Positions 7,177 to 14,471 of a stretch of DNA of 39,706 nucleotides are shown piece by piece; position 1 is the first letter of the stretch, and each line of letters starts with the position of its first letter. Source of the DNA: an uncultured Rhodospirillales bacterium. GTDB taxonomy: Bacteria; Pseudomonadota; Alphaproteobacteria; ATCC43930; CGMCC-115725. The notes under the pieces are model-generated. The model saw nothing but the letters and a program-made list of their open reading frames with translations, did no database searches and was not told the origin of the DNA. Made by a program: the position numbers and the translations under genes. The stretch is from positions 1-39,706 of the forward strand of contig CAIJOA010000021.1 of NCBI GenBank assembly GCA_903822185.1, read 5' to 3'.

Positions 7177-8098
7177 TCTTTATTGGCTCGCGCGCTACGT
7201 CGAACGCGCCGAGAATGTCGCGCGTATCGTGCTGGTCGGTCATCGCATGGCCAGCATGGCGCGCTCGCTCGGCAGCTCGGGCGATGAATGGCTCTCGACG
7301 CTGATCGCGACCGGCTGCGAGCCGGGCTTCTTCGCCAAATATTCCGAACCGACGCCGGCGGCGGTGATCGATTATCTGGTGCGCGATCCCGACAATCATT
7401 CCAGCGTCTTCACCTCGCTCGAAACCGCGCGGCGCAATGCGCGCGAGGTTCGGACCGCGCTGACCGCCGATATGTGGGACGCGCTCAACGAGACGTGGCT
7501 CAAGGCGCGCGATTTCTCGTCGCAACCGATGACGCTCGATACCGCGCCCTCGTTCCTCGAATGGGTGCGTGAACGCTCGCAGTTATTCAACGGCGCCTAT
7601 GACAGCACGATGCTGCGCAACGACGCGTTTTATTTCACGCGGCTGGGCACCTTCCTCGAACGTGCCGACAACACGGCGCGCATCCTCGACGTCAAATATT
7701 ACGTGCTGCTGCCGCAGGACGAAGGCGTCGGTGGCGCGCTCGATTATTATCAGTGGCAGTCTATCCTGCGCTCGGTTTCGGCCTTGCGCGCTTATCACTG
7801 GGTCTATCACGACCGGCTGCAGCCATGGCTGATCGCCGAACTGTTGATGCTGCGGCGCGAGATGCCGCGCTCGCTGATCTCGTGCTACGACCAGATCACC
7901 CGCTATCTCGATCTTATCGCCGAGGCCTATGGCGGCGAACGCGGCGAATGTCATCGGCTTGCTGGCGAGGCGCATGCGCGGCTGCGCTACGGCAAGATCC
8001 AGAAAATCTTTCAATCTGGGCTGCATGAATTCTTGACCGATTTCGTCGATCGGTCGATTTCGCTCGGCAGCGAGATAACGAAGTTGTATCTGACCTGA
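7154..8098 (+). CDS. Alpha-E domain protein (DUF403)
   Basis: This 314-residue, largely helical protein begins MLSRTADSLYWLARYVERAEN, the hallmark of the alpha-E family that accompanies circularly permuted ATP-grasp enzymes. The middle has conserved segments around residues 145-180 (MLRNDAFYFTRLGTFLERAD), and the protein ends after a helical FLTDFVDRSISLGSEI segment. The ATG at 7154 overlaps the end of the ATP-grasp gene, and the stop is directly followed, after one base, by the start of the transglutaminase gene. Comparative genomics of the family predicts that it works with the ATP-grasp ligase in making or tagging a peptide; the exact biochemical role is not established. Confidence 0.9.
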   Translation: MLSRTADSLYWLARYVERAENVARIVLVGHRMASMARSLGSSGDEWLSTLIATGCEPGFFAKYSEPTPAAVIDYLVRDPDNHSSVFTSLETARRNAREVRTALTADMWDALNETWLKARDFSSQPMTLDTAPSFLEWVRERSQLFNGAYDSTMLRNDAFYFTRLGTFLERADNTARILDVKYYVLLPQDEGVGGALDYYQWQSILRSVSALRAYHWVYHDRLQPWLIAELLMLRREMPRSLISCYDQITRYLDLIAEAYGGERGECHRLAGEAHARLRYGKIQKIFQSGLHEFLTDFVDRSISLGSEITKLYLT

Positions 8099-8099
8099 T

Positions 8100-8909
8100 A
8101 TGCGCCTCACCATTCGCCATCAGACTTCGTATAAATATTCGAAGCCGATCATTTACGCGACGCAGACCCTGCGGCTTGCCCCGCGTTCCTATGAGGGGCT
8201 GCATGTGATGCAATGGCGCGTGCGCGGCGAAGGCCGGCACGAGCTGCCCAGCTTCATCGACGGCTATGGCAATATCGTCCATTGCCATACGGTCAACCGC
8301 GAGCATGACAGTGCCGTCGTGACCGTCGAAGGCGAGGTCGAAACCTATCCGACCGACGGCATCGTGCGCGGCGCGGCGGAAACGCTGCCGCCGCTGTTTT
8401 ATCTGCGCACCACCCGTTTGACGACGGTCGATGAGGCGATCACCGATCTCGCCTTGTCGCGTAAGGGCGGTCCCTACGAACGGCTACGCTCGCTGATGGA
8501 AGAAGTGCGCGAACGGGTCGATTACGTGCAAGGCACGACCGAGGCGACCACCACCGCGGTCGAGGCGCTGAAGCTCGGCACCGGCGTCTGCCAGGATCAC
8601 GCACATCTCTTTATCGCCGGCGCGCGGGTGATGGGTATCCCGGCGCGCTATGTCGGCGGTTATCTCTGGGCCGGCGGCGACGGCGAACATCAGGCGAGCC
8701 ATGCCTGGGCCGAAGCCTATGTTCCCGAATTCGGCTGGATCGGTTTCGATCCGGCAAACCGGTCCCAGCCCGGCGAAGCCTATGTTCGCGCCAGCATCGG
8801 ACTCGACTACTGGTCAGCGGCCCCGGTGCGTGGTATCCGACGCGGCGAAGGCGAAGAGTCTCTGGCCGTCCGGGTGCGGGTCAAAGATTCGGCGCAACAA
8901 CAACAGTAA
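8100..8909 (+). CDS. Transglutaminase-like cysteine protease-fold protein
   Basis: This 269-residue protein has an N-terminal beta-rich bacterial transglutaminase-associated domain (about 1-85) and a C-terminal transglutaminase core. The catalytic triad can be read directly: Cys164 in GTGVCQDHAH, His201 in ASHAWAE and Asp217 in GFDPANR. There is no signal peptide, so it is cytoplasmic, where such proteins act as peptidases or amidases on peptide conjugates rather than as cross-linkers. Only one base separates it from the alpha-E gene, and Anbu follows after 17 bases. The context suggests that it cleaves, transfers or trims the product of the ATP-grasp ligase. Confidence 0.9.
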   Translation: MRLTIRHQTSYKYSKPIIYATQTLRLAPRSYEGLHVMQWRVRGEGRHELPSFIDGYGNIVHCHTVNREHDSAVVTVEGEVETYPTDGIVRGAAETLPPLFYLRTTRLTTVDEAITDLALSRKGGPYERLRSLMEEVRERVDYVQGTTEATTTAVEALKLGTGVCQDHAHLFIAGARVMGIPARYVGGYLWAGGDGEHQASHAWAEAYVPEFGWIGFDPANRSQPGEAYVRASIGLDYWSAAPVRGIRRGEGEESLAVRVRVKDSAQQQQ

Positions 8910-8926
8910 GCGCCGGGAAAGACTGC

Positions 8927-9661
8927 ATGACCTATTGCGTCGGCCTCTATCTGAAGGACGGGCTCGTTATGTTGTCCGATACCCGCACCAATGCGGGCAT
9001 CGATAACATTTCCGTCTTCTCGAAGATGCACATCTACGAGATTCCCGACGAGCGTTTCCTGACGGTGATGACGGCCGGTAATCTCGGCGTGTCGCAGGCC
9101 GTGGTGAACATGCTGCATGAGGGCATCGACACCGGCGAACGGCTGGAAACGCTTTATACCGTCCCCAGCATGTTCCGCGCGGCGCAGCTCGTCGGCGAAG
9201 CGGTGCGCCGCGTCTATCGCACCGACGGCCCGACCTTCGAGGCGCAGCAGATCAAGTTCGATGTCTCGATCCTGTTGGGAGGTCAATTGCGCGGCCGCGG
9301 CATGCGGCTCTTCCAAATCTATGCGGCCGGCAATTTTATCGAGGCGACACCCGATACGCCGTTCCTGCAGATCGGTGAAACTAAATACGGAAAGCCGATC
9401 CTCGATCGCGTGCTGCAATACGACACCGATCCCGCCGACGGTGTGAAGCTCGTTATGGTGTCGATGGATTCGACCCTGCGGTCCAACCTGACGGTGGGCC
9501 TGCCGATCGATCTGATGGTCTATCGCCGCGATGCGATGAAGGCCGAGACGCGCCGCCGCATCACCGAGAGCGATCCCTACTACCAGATTATTCATAATGG
9601 CTGGTCCGAGGCGTTGCGCGAGGCGTATCGCGCCATTCCCCGCCCCAACTGGATTCGATAG
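8927..9661 (+). CDS. Anbu, proteasome-like Ntn hydrolase
   Basis: This 244-residue protein matches the Anbu (bacterial proteasome homologue) family. The N-terminus is Met-Thr-Tyr, so removal of Met exposes the catalytic Thr. The other proteasome-type active-site residues are in place: Asp18 in the SDTRTNAG motif and Lys33 in the SVFSKMH segment (numbering from Met1). There is no propeptide. A GGGAAAG ribosome site precedes the ATG. It is the last gene of the ATP-grasp/alpha-E/transglutaminase operon. Anbu assembles into open, lock-washer-like helical rings in structures of relatives, and its natural substrate is unknown. No dedicated AAA+ unfoldase is next to it, unlike HslV/HslU. Confidence 0.9.
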   Translation: MTYCVGLYLKDGLVMLSDTRTNAGIDNISVFSKMHIYEIPDERFLTVMTAGNLGVSQAVVNMLHEGIDTGERLETLYTVPSMFRAAQLVGEAVRRVYRTDGPTFEAQQIKFDVSILLGGQLRGRGMRLFQIYAAGNFIEATPDTPFLQIGETKYGKPILDRVLQYDTDPADGVKLVMVSMDSTLRSNLTVGLPIDLMVYRRDAMKAETRRRITESDPYYQIIHNGWSEALREAYRAIPRPNWIR

Positions 9662-9682
9662 CGCCGAAATCCGTCCGGTTTC

Positions 9683-9700
9683 AGGGGTTTACCAACCCTT
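9683..9700 (+). other. Hairpin after the Anbu gene, overlapping the hsp20 promoter
   Basis: AGGGGTT pairs with AACCCTT around a TACC loop, 22 bases after the Anbu stop. There is no U-run. Its right arm is also the start of the sigma-32 -35 box, so it may be incidental or may slow read-through into hsp20. Confidence 0.35.
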
Positions 9701-9727
9701 GATCGGCGCCTCGGGCCACCCCACTTA
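9696..9727 (+). promoter_or_regulatory. Sigma-32 (RpoH) heat-shock promoter of hsp20
   Basis: CCCTTGATC (9696-9704), a 14-base spacer and CCCCACTTA (9719-9727) match the RpoH consensus CCCTTGAA-N13-17-CCCCATNTA at most positions. The predicted start lies near 9733, leaving a leader of about 85 bases before the hsp20 ATG. Confidence 0.8.
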
Positions 9728-9732
9728 ATTCC

Positions 9733-9819
9733 TTGGACGATGCCGCAAGGGTCGTCCGCCGTTTCCAAGGACCGCCGCAAGGGGTCCGCCTTATCGACTC
9801 GCTCGTTTGAGGAGGTCCG
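9733..9819 (+). promoter_or_regulatory. hsp20 5' leader, candidate RNA thermometer
   Basis: Three stems are visible: GGACGA with TCGTCC, GGACC with GGTCC, and GACTCGCTC (9796-9804) with GAGGAGGTC (9809-9817) around a GTTT loop. The last one contains the ribosome site GGAGG and has two mismatches, one of them G opposite G, as is typical of ROSE-type thermometers. GGACCGCC (9769-9776) could also pair with GGAGGTCC. The leader length and its place before a small heat-shock gene fit the ROSE class, but identity is inferred. Confidence 0.55.
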
Positions 9820-10302
9820 ATGTCTCGTCTGTCGGTTTTCAGCTCTCCCCTACTCGTGGGATTTGACCAGTTCGAGCGTGCGCTCGATCGGGTGAGCAAA
9901 GCCACTTCCGACGGTTATCCGCCTTACAATATCGAGCAGGTCGGCGAGGATGCGTTGCGCATCACGCTCGCGGTTGCAGGCTTCACGATGGAAGAGCTTC
10001 TGGTCCAGATCGAGGACAATCAGCTCGTCATCCGCGGCAAGCAGGCCGACGAACCCGGCCGCATCTATCTGCATCGCGGCATCGCCGCCCGTCAGTTCCA
10101 GCGTTCTTTTGTGCTGGCGGATGGGATCGAAGTGGTCGGCGCATCGTTGGATAACGGGCTGCTTAATGTCGATCTGCGCCGCCGCGCCCTCGAAGGCACT
10201 GTGCGTTCGATCGCGATCCAGACCAAGGGCGGCACTGCCAAAGCCGCGCCGATTAAGAGTGACCCGATCAGAGGTGGCAGCGCCGCCTCGATCAAAGAGT
10301 AA
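9820..10302 (+). CDS. Small heat-shock protein, Hsp20/IbpA type
   Basis: This 160-residue chaperone holds unfolding proteins in a refoldable state. It begins with the alphaproteobacterial class A small Hsp N-terminus (a phenylalanine-rich segment around residues 7-20 and a YPPYNIEQVGED segment near 33-44). The alpha-crystallin domain follows to about residue 130, with beta strands ITLAVAGF, LVIRGK and the strand around LNVDLRR. A C-terminal tail includes an I-x-I-like SIAIQ. The ATG follows a perfect AGGAGG ribosome site that is predicted to be masked in a leader hairpin. A DUF1150 gene follows after 10 bases. Confidence 0.92.
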   Translation: MSRLSVFSSPLLVGFDQFERALDRVSKATSDGYPPYNIEQVGEDALRITLAVAGFTMEELLVQIEDNQLVIRGKQADEPGRIYLHRGIAARQFQRSFVLADGIEVVGASLDNGLLNVDLRRRALEGTVRSIAIQTKGGTAKAAPIKSDPIRGGSAASIKE

Positions 10303-10312
10303 GGAGTACGTC

Positions 10313-10528
10313 ATGAACGTCGCTGAAAAATTCCGTCAAATTTCATCGCAGGATTTCGCCTCGATGGGCGTCGAGCATGTGGCTTATGTCCGTCCGACTC
10401 TCGTCAACGGCGTCGCCGCGTTCGCCATCCATGCTGCCGACGGCACGCAGATCGGCATTGCGCCGAACCGCGATGTCGCCTTCGCCGCCGTGGTCCAGCA
10501 CGAGTTGGAACCAGTCAGCCTTCAGTAA
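10313..10528 (+). CDS. DUF1150 family protein
   Basis: This 71-residue protein has the DUF1150 pattern: an FASMGVEHVAYVRP segment, followed by GVAAFAIHAADGTQIGIAPNR and a final FAAVVQHELEPVS. It has no signal peptide or membrane segment. The ATG at 10313 follows AAGGAG by six bases. It is co-transcribed with hsp20, ten bases downstream, so it is probably heat-induced. In alphaproteobacteria this small protein often follows a small Hsp. Its function is unknown. Confidence 0.85.
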   Translation: MNVAEKFRQISSQDFASMGVEHVAYVRPTLVNGVAAFAIHAADGTQIGIAPNRDVAFAAVVQHELEPVSLQ

Positions 10529-10549
10529 GGAAATTAAGGTTGCGCCGCT

Positions 10550-11014
10550 TTATGCGGCGTGACTGGTGGTGCGATCCGTAAGAACGGCATAGATCGCATC
10601 GGCGCTGTCGGCGCCGCGCAGCTTCGAGCAGATATTACGGTTGCGCAGCAACCGCGATATCTGCGCCAGCGCTTTCAAATGATCGGCCCCGGCATCGGGC
10701 GCGGTCAGCAGCATGAAAACCAAATTCACCGGCTCACCGTCGATCGATTCGAAATCGATCGGCTTTTCCAGGCGTGCAAAAATCGCCAACGGTTGCTTAA
10801 TACCGGCAATGCGTCCGTGCGGCACGGCCGTTCCGCCGCCAATGCCGGTCGTGCCGAGTTGTTCGCGTTCCCACAATGATTCGAAAATCTTTGCTTCGTC
10901 GATGCCGGAAATTGTCGCCGCACGGCGCGCAAGTTCTTGCAATGCCTGCCGCTTGTTGGCGGCACGCAGCATCGTAATCACACCGGGCTGAGTTAAAAGT
11001 TCGGTGATTTGCAT
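10550..11014 (-). CDS. ptsN: PTS IIA-like nitrogen regulatory protein PtsN
   Basis: This 154-residue single-domain EIIA-Ntr accepts phosphate in the nitrogen phosphotransferase chain and regulates potassium transport and stress responses. The phosphorylated His66 is in the motif GGGTAVPHGRI. I chose the ATG at 11014 because the family begins M-x-I-x-x-L-L; an in-frame GTG at 11035 adds seven residues without similarity. It is the last gene of the leftward lpt/rpoN block. The usual ribosome hibernation factor gene between rpoN and ptsN is absent. Its end converges with the DUF1150 gene, with a GCGCCGC/GCGGCG hairpin at 10542-10559 that may act as a two-way terminator. Confidence 0.92.
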   Translation of the reverse strand: MQITELLTQPGVITMLRAANKRQALQELARRAATISGIDEAKIFESLWEREQLGTTGIGGGTAVPHGRIAGIKQPLAIFARLEKPIDFESIDGEPVNLVFMLLTAPDAGADHLKALAQISRLLRNRNICSKLRGADSADAIYAVLTDRTTSHAA

Positions 11015-11088
11015 CACAACATTCCACGAAACCACGCGAGGCGAAAATCTAAGAACCTCGCTGCCGGTGAGTCAAGGAAGCGGAAGGA

Positions 11089-12564
11089 TTAAAGGTGCAG
11101 GGCCTTTTCACGACGGCGTTGCACCGATGAAGGGATGTGCATCGCTTCGCGGTATTTCGCGACCGTGCGGCGGGCGATATCGACGCCCTCTTTCAGCAGG
11201 ATATCGACGATCCGATCGTCCGATAATGTCTCGCTCGCCTCGGCATCGATCAGCGATTTGATGCGGAAACGCACGGCTTCGGCCGATAGTGCATCTCCGC
11301 CCGCTGTCGATGCGGCGATCGACGAGGTGAAGAAATATTTCAATTCGAAGATGCCGCGCGGCGTCAGCATGTATTTGTTCGTCGTGACGCGGCTGACGGT
11401 ACTCTCGTGCATGCCGATGGCTTGCGCGATGTCGCGCAGCACCAGCGGACGCAAATGCTGCACGCCGTGACGCAGGAAACCTTCCTGCTGGCGCACGATC
11501 TCGCGCGAGACTTTCAGGATCGTCGTCGCGCGCTGATGCAGCGCCTTGACCAGCCAATTGGCCGATTGATAACGCTCGGCGAGATAATCCTTCGCCGCCT
11601 TGTTCTGCGCCGACGCGGTGACTTCTGCGTAGTAACGCGTGTTGATGAGAACCCGCGGCAAGGTTTCGCTGTTGAGTTCGACCAGCCAGCCGCCGCTTTG
11701 CGGCCGGACGAAGACTTCGGGCACGACCGGCTGCGCGATAGCGCCGTCGAATTGCAGGCCGGGCTTCGGGTCGAGTGCGCGGATCTCGGCGGCCATCTCG
11801 GCCAGGTCAGCCGCATCGACGCGGCACAGCCGCAGCAATTGCGGCACGTCGCGGCTGGCGAGCAGCGGCAGATTATCGAGCAACGCTTCCATCGCGGGAT
11901 CGAAGCGGTTGCGCTCTTTTAATTGGATGGTGAGGCACTCGGCGAGGTTGCGCGCGAAGATGCCGGACGGATCGAAACGCTGTAATTTTTTCAACACGCC
12001 TTCGACGCGGGCGACATCGCAGCCCAGCAACTCCGCGGCGGCGCTCAATTCGACGGTCAGATAGCCGGCATCGTCGATTTGATCGACCAGATGCGCACCG
12101 ATGACGCGGTCGCCAGGCTCTTTGATCTCTTCGGCCAACTGCGCCAGCAGATGCTCGCGCAGAGTCGTCGGACGCGCGAGAGTCTGTTCGACGCCGGGCA
12201 AATCGACCGAACCGTCGGCGCGTGAATTCTGTGACCGGCCGGCATCCGGATCGCCGCCGTAATCGACGCTGCCGTCGCCTTCGGTCCCGGACGTCTCGTT
12301 CCAGACCTCGACGGTTTCGTCGTGGCTGGGGGCGTCGGGGGCGGCGACTTCGGCGGGAGCTTCGGGGGCAGCTTCGACGGCAAGGTCGGACCCGTCGGAC
12401 GGGCGGTCGTCGCTCTCGAGCAGCGGGTTCTGCTCGAGCTCTCCTTCGACATACGCCACCAGCTCGAGATTCGACAATTGCAGCAGCTTGATCGCTTGCT
12501 GCAACTGCGGCGTCATCACGAGGGCTTGGCTCTGCCGTATATCGAGCCGTTGGGAGAGGGCCAT
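11089..12564 (-). CDS. rpoN: RNA polymerase sigma-54 factor
   Basis: This 491-residue sigma-54 directs transcription from -24/-12 promoters with enhancer-binding activators. Region I is glutamine- and leucine-rich (SQRLDIRQSQALVMTPQLQQ and following), contacting activators. An acidic, Ala/Pro-rich region II spans about residues 50-115. The core-binding domain, helix-turn-helix and RpoN box follow; the RpoN box RRTVAKYREA is at about 465-474. The length is typical. A poor ribosome site precedes the ATG, and an unusual perfect inverted repeat lies in the leader. It sits between lptB and ptsN as in most alphaproteobacteria. Confidence 0.97.
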   Translation of the reverse strand: MALSQRLDIRQSQALVMTPQLQQAIKLLQLSNLELVAYVEGELEQNPLLESDDRPSDGSDLAVEAAPEAPAEVAAPDAPSHDETVEVWNETSGTEGDGSVDYGGDPDAGRSQNSRADGSVDLPGVEQTLARPTTLREHLLAQLAEEIKEPGDRVIGAHLVDQIDDAGYLTVELSAAAELLGCDVARVEGVLKKLQRFDPSGIFARNLAECLTIQLKERNRFDPAMEALLDNLPLLASRDVPQLLRLCRVDAADLAEMAAEIRALDPKPGLQFDGAIAQPVVPEVFVRPQSGGWLVELNSETLPRVLINTRYYAEVTASAQNKAAKDYLAERYQSANWLVKALHQRATTILKVSREIVRQQEGFLRHGVQHLRPLVLRDIAQAIGMHESTVSRVTTNKYMLTPRGIFELKYFFTSSIAASTAGGDALSAEAVRFRIKSLIDAEASETLSDDRIVDILLKEGVDIARRTVAKYREAMHIPSSVQRRREKALHL

Positions 12565-12580
12565 GGAACTACTTATAATC

Positions 12581-12607
12581 CGAAGTTTGCCGTAGATGCA
12601 AACTTCG
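12581..12607 (-). promoter_or_regulatory. Perfect inverted repeat in the rpoN leader
   Basis: CGAAGTTTGC, seven bases, then GCAAACTTCG: a perfect 10-bp inverted repeat ending 17 bases before the rpoN start codon. It could be a protein operator or an RNA hairpin controlling translation. A TATAAG box on the same strand lies between the repeat and the ATG, with a TTGCAT 18 bases before it, so it may overlap a promoter. Confidence 0.55.
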
Positions 12608-12650
12608 TACCAAGTTCCTTATTTTTCGTTAAGCATATTAACCGAATCGG

Positions 12651-12683
12651 GCTGGATGCCTAAAAAATGGCATCCAAACCAGC
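12651..12683 (-). terminator. Hairpin after lptB, possible terminator or attenuator
   Basis: GCTGGATGCC and GGCATCCA-AA-CCAGC pair around an A/T-rich loop, directly after the lptB stop at 12685. On the minus strand the loop is T-rich but no U-run follows the stem, so termination would be partial and some read-through into rpoN is likely. Confidence 0.5.
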
Positions 12684-12684
12684 G

Positions 12685-13482
12685 TTACATACTGAAACGT
12701 TCGCCCAAATAGACCCGGCGTACATTGGGATCGTTAACGATTTCACCGGGAGCGCCTTCCATCAGAACCTGGCCGTCATGGAGGATATAGGCGCGATCGA
12801 CGATGCCCAGTGTCTCACGGACGTTATGGTCGGTGATCAGCACACCCAGGCCACGATCCTTCAGGTGCGCCACCAGGTCGCGAATGTCGCTGACGGCGAT
12901 CGGGTCGATGCCGGCCAGCGGTTCGTCCAGCAGGATGAAGTGCGGCTGGGTGGCGAGGGCGCGGGCGATCTCGACGCGGCGGCGCTCGCCGCCGGACAAG
13001 GCCATCGCCGGGGCGCGGCGCAGATGGGTGATCGAGAATTCGGCCAGCAGGGAATCGATCGTGCTTTCCCGGACTTCCGGCTCAGGCTCGGAAACCTCAA
13101 GCACGGCGCGAATATTCTGTTCCACCGTCAGGCCGCGGAAAATCGAGGCTTCCTGCGGCAGATAGCCGATGCCGAGGCGCGCCCGGCGATACATCGGCAG
13201 GTCGGTCACGTCCTCGCCGTCGAGCGTGATACGGCCGACATCGGCCCGAATGAGGCCAGTGATAATGTAAAAACACGTCGTCTTGCCGGCGCCGTTGGGG
13301 CCCAGGAGCCCGACGGCCTCGCCGCGCTGCACCGAGACATTCACGCCGCGCAGTACCGGACGCTTCTTGAAGCTTTTGCCGAGGCTATGGGCCGCCAGAC
13401 CGGAATTGCTTGTAACGAGGCGTGGTCCCGCCGGCGGGCCTGACTCAGGGCGCTGCGAGGAAGGCGGTGTCTTCGAATCCAT
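12685..13482 (-). CDS. lptB: LPS export ABC transporter ATP-binding protein LptB
   Basis: This 265-residue ATPase powers lipopolysaccharide extraction from the inner membrane together with LptF/LptG. Motifs are complete: Walker A GPNGAGKT (61-68), signature LSGGE (162-166), Walker B FILLDEP (182-188) and switch His219 in ITDHNVR. An N-terminal extension of about 28 residues, rich in Ser and Pro, precedes the domain and is not in the E. coli protein. The start overlaps the lptA stop by one base (TGATG), showing translational coupling. LptF and LptG are not in the window. Confidence 0.96.
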   Translation of the reverse strand: MDSKTPPSSQRPESGPPAGPRLVTSNSGLAAHSLGKSFKKRPVLRGVNVSVQRGEAVGLLGPNGAGKTTCFYIITGLIRADVGRITLDGEDVTDLPMYRRARLGIGYLPQEASIFRGLTVEQNIRAVLEVSEPEPEVRESTIDSLLAEFSITHLRRAPAMALSGGERRRVEIARALATQPHFILLDEPLAGIDPIAVSDIRDLVAHLKDRGLGVLITDHNVRETLGIVDRAYILHDGQVLMEGAPGEIVNDPNVRRVYLGERFSM

Positions 13483-14471
13483 CAGGGCTTACGCTGGCCG
13501 TTCGCGGCGGGTGCAGTCGTGCCGTCAGCCGGTTCTTGCTTGCGCGGGATCAGCAGGCCTTCGACACGCGGACGCGATCCGGTCATCTGCGCCGAGGGCG
13601 GCGCGCTCAACAGGCGGGCGACATTGGTATTGGTGTCAACGACGGCGTATTGCCCGCGCAATTCGTTCTCCCCCCGGGTCAGGCTCACATGGCCACTGAT
13701 CGTGGCGATGCCCGTCTCGAGATTATAGACCCCTGCGTCGCCATGTGCGATCTGATCTTGCGAGATCAGTATCACATGACCTTGGGCATCCACTTTGCTG
13801 ATTTTCGAGGTCTGAGGGTCGCCGGGCTTCGCGCCATCGCTCTTGGTCATCTCGGTGGTCAGCACATCACCTTTGATGGTTTTTTCCGACGGACCATGGC
13901 GGATGGCGACGGCATTGCCGCGCGCCACACCGATCTGACGCTGGTCATACCATTCGAAACTGTCGCGCGCGGTCACAAGGTCGGTCGGCGTCACGATCCG
14001 CAGATCTTTGCCGGTGACGACCAGCACGGTTTGATCGACGTCATAAACGGCGTTGTCGCCATAAGCGGTCTGCGATGCGGTAGCGAAGACGACATTGCCT
14101 TGCGCCTCGATGCGATAAACCTGGGTCGAACCGTTATCGAAGGGGCTCGCGGAATCCTTGGCGGGCGGGTTCGCGCGCAAGGCAGGGGTCGCAGCGCCGG
14201 CCTGCGGTGTGGCGGCAGCCGGCCGGTAATAAGCATACAGCGTATCGGCCGTGACGCTGGTATCGCCGCGCGTCGCCTTGGCATGGCCGCGCGCGATATA
14301 GACGTGATTGTTCTGCTGCCATTCGATGCCGTTCTCTGCTTCGATGTTCAGCGGCTTGCCATCGCTATTGCCGGCCAGGCCCAAGGCGCTTTGCGCGTGG
14401 GCGATGGGCGCGCTGAGAATGCCGCCAGCGATGATCGCTGCCATCAGCGCGGCCGCGAAACCGCGTTTCAT
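13482..14471 (-). CDS. lptA: Periplasmic LPS transport protein LptA (OstA-like)
   Basis: This 329-residue exported protein has a signal peptide ending Pro-Ile-Ala-His-Ala-Gln near residue 27. LptA monomers stack through beta-jellyroll folds to form the bridge that carries lipopolysaccharide across the periplasm. The repeated short beta strands of the OstA domain are visible around residues 42-75 (IEAENGIEWQ..NHVYIARGHAKATRG) and 115-285, with typical GHVSLTRGENELRG motifs. It is clearly longer than the E. coli protein: an Ala/Pro-rich insert lies at about 83-105 and a disordered Pro/Ala tail at the end. It lies between lptC and lptB. Confidence 0.9.
   Translation of the reverse strand: MKRGFAAALMAAIIAGGILSAPIAHAQSALGLAGNSDGKPLNIEAENGIEWQQNNHVYIARGHAKATRGDTSVTADTLYAYYRPAAATPQAGAATPALRANPPAKDSASPFDNGSTQVYRIEAQGNVVFATASQTAYGDNAVYDVDQTVLVVTGKDLRIVTPTDLVTARDSFEWYDQRQIGVARGNAVAIRHGPSEKTIKGDVLTTEMTKSDGAKPGDPQTSKISKVDAQGHVILISQDQIAHGDAGVYNLETGIATISGHVSLTRGENELRGQYAVVDTNTNVARLLSAPPSAQMTGSRPRVEGLLIPRKQEPADGTTAPAANGQRKP

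Noticed and set aside
8927-9661. Could the Anbu gene be HslV?
   Set aside because: The sequence is longer than HslV, starts MTYCVG rather than an HslV-like TT motif with a propeptide, and no hslU is adjacent. The ATP-grasp/alpha-E/transglutaminase context is diagnostic of Anbu.
9950-10312. Upstream start for the DUF1150 gene
   Set aside because: The frame before 10313 lies over hsp20 and encodes a Ser/Arg-rich shadow; the ATG at 10313 has its own AAGGAG.
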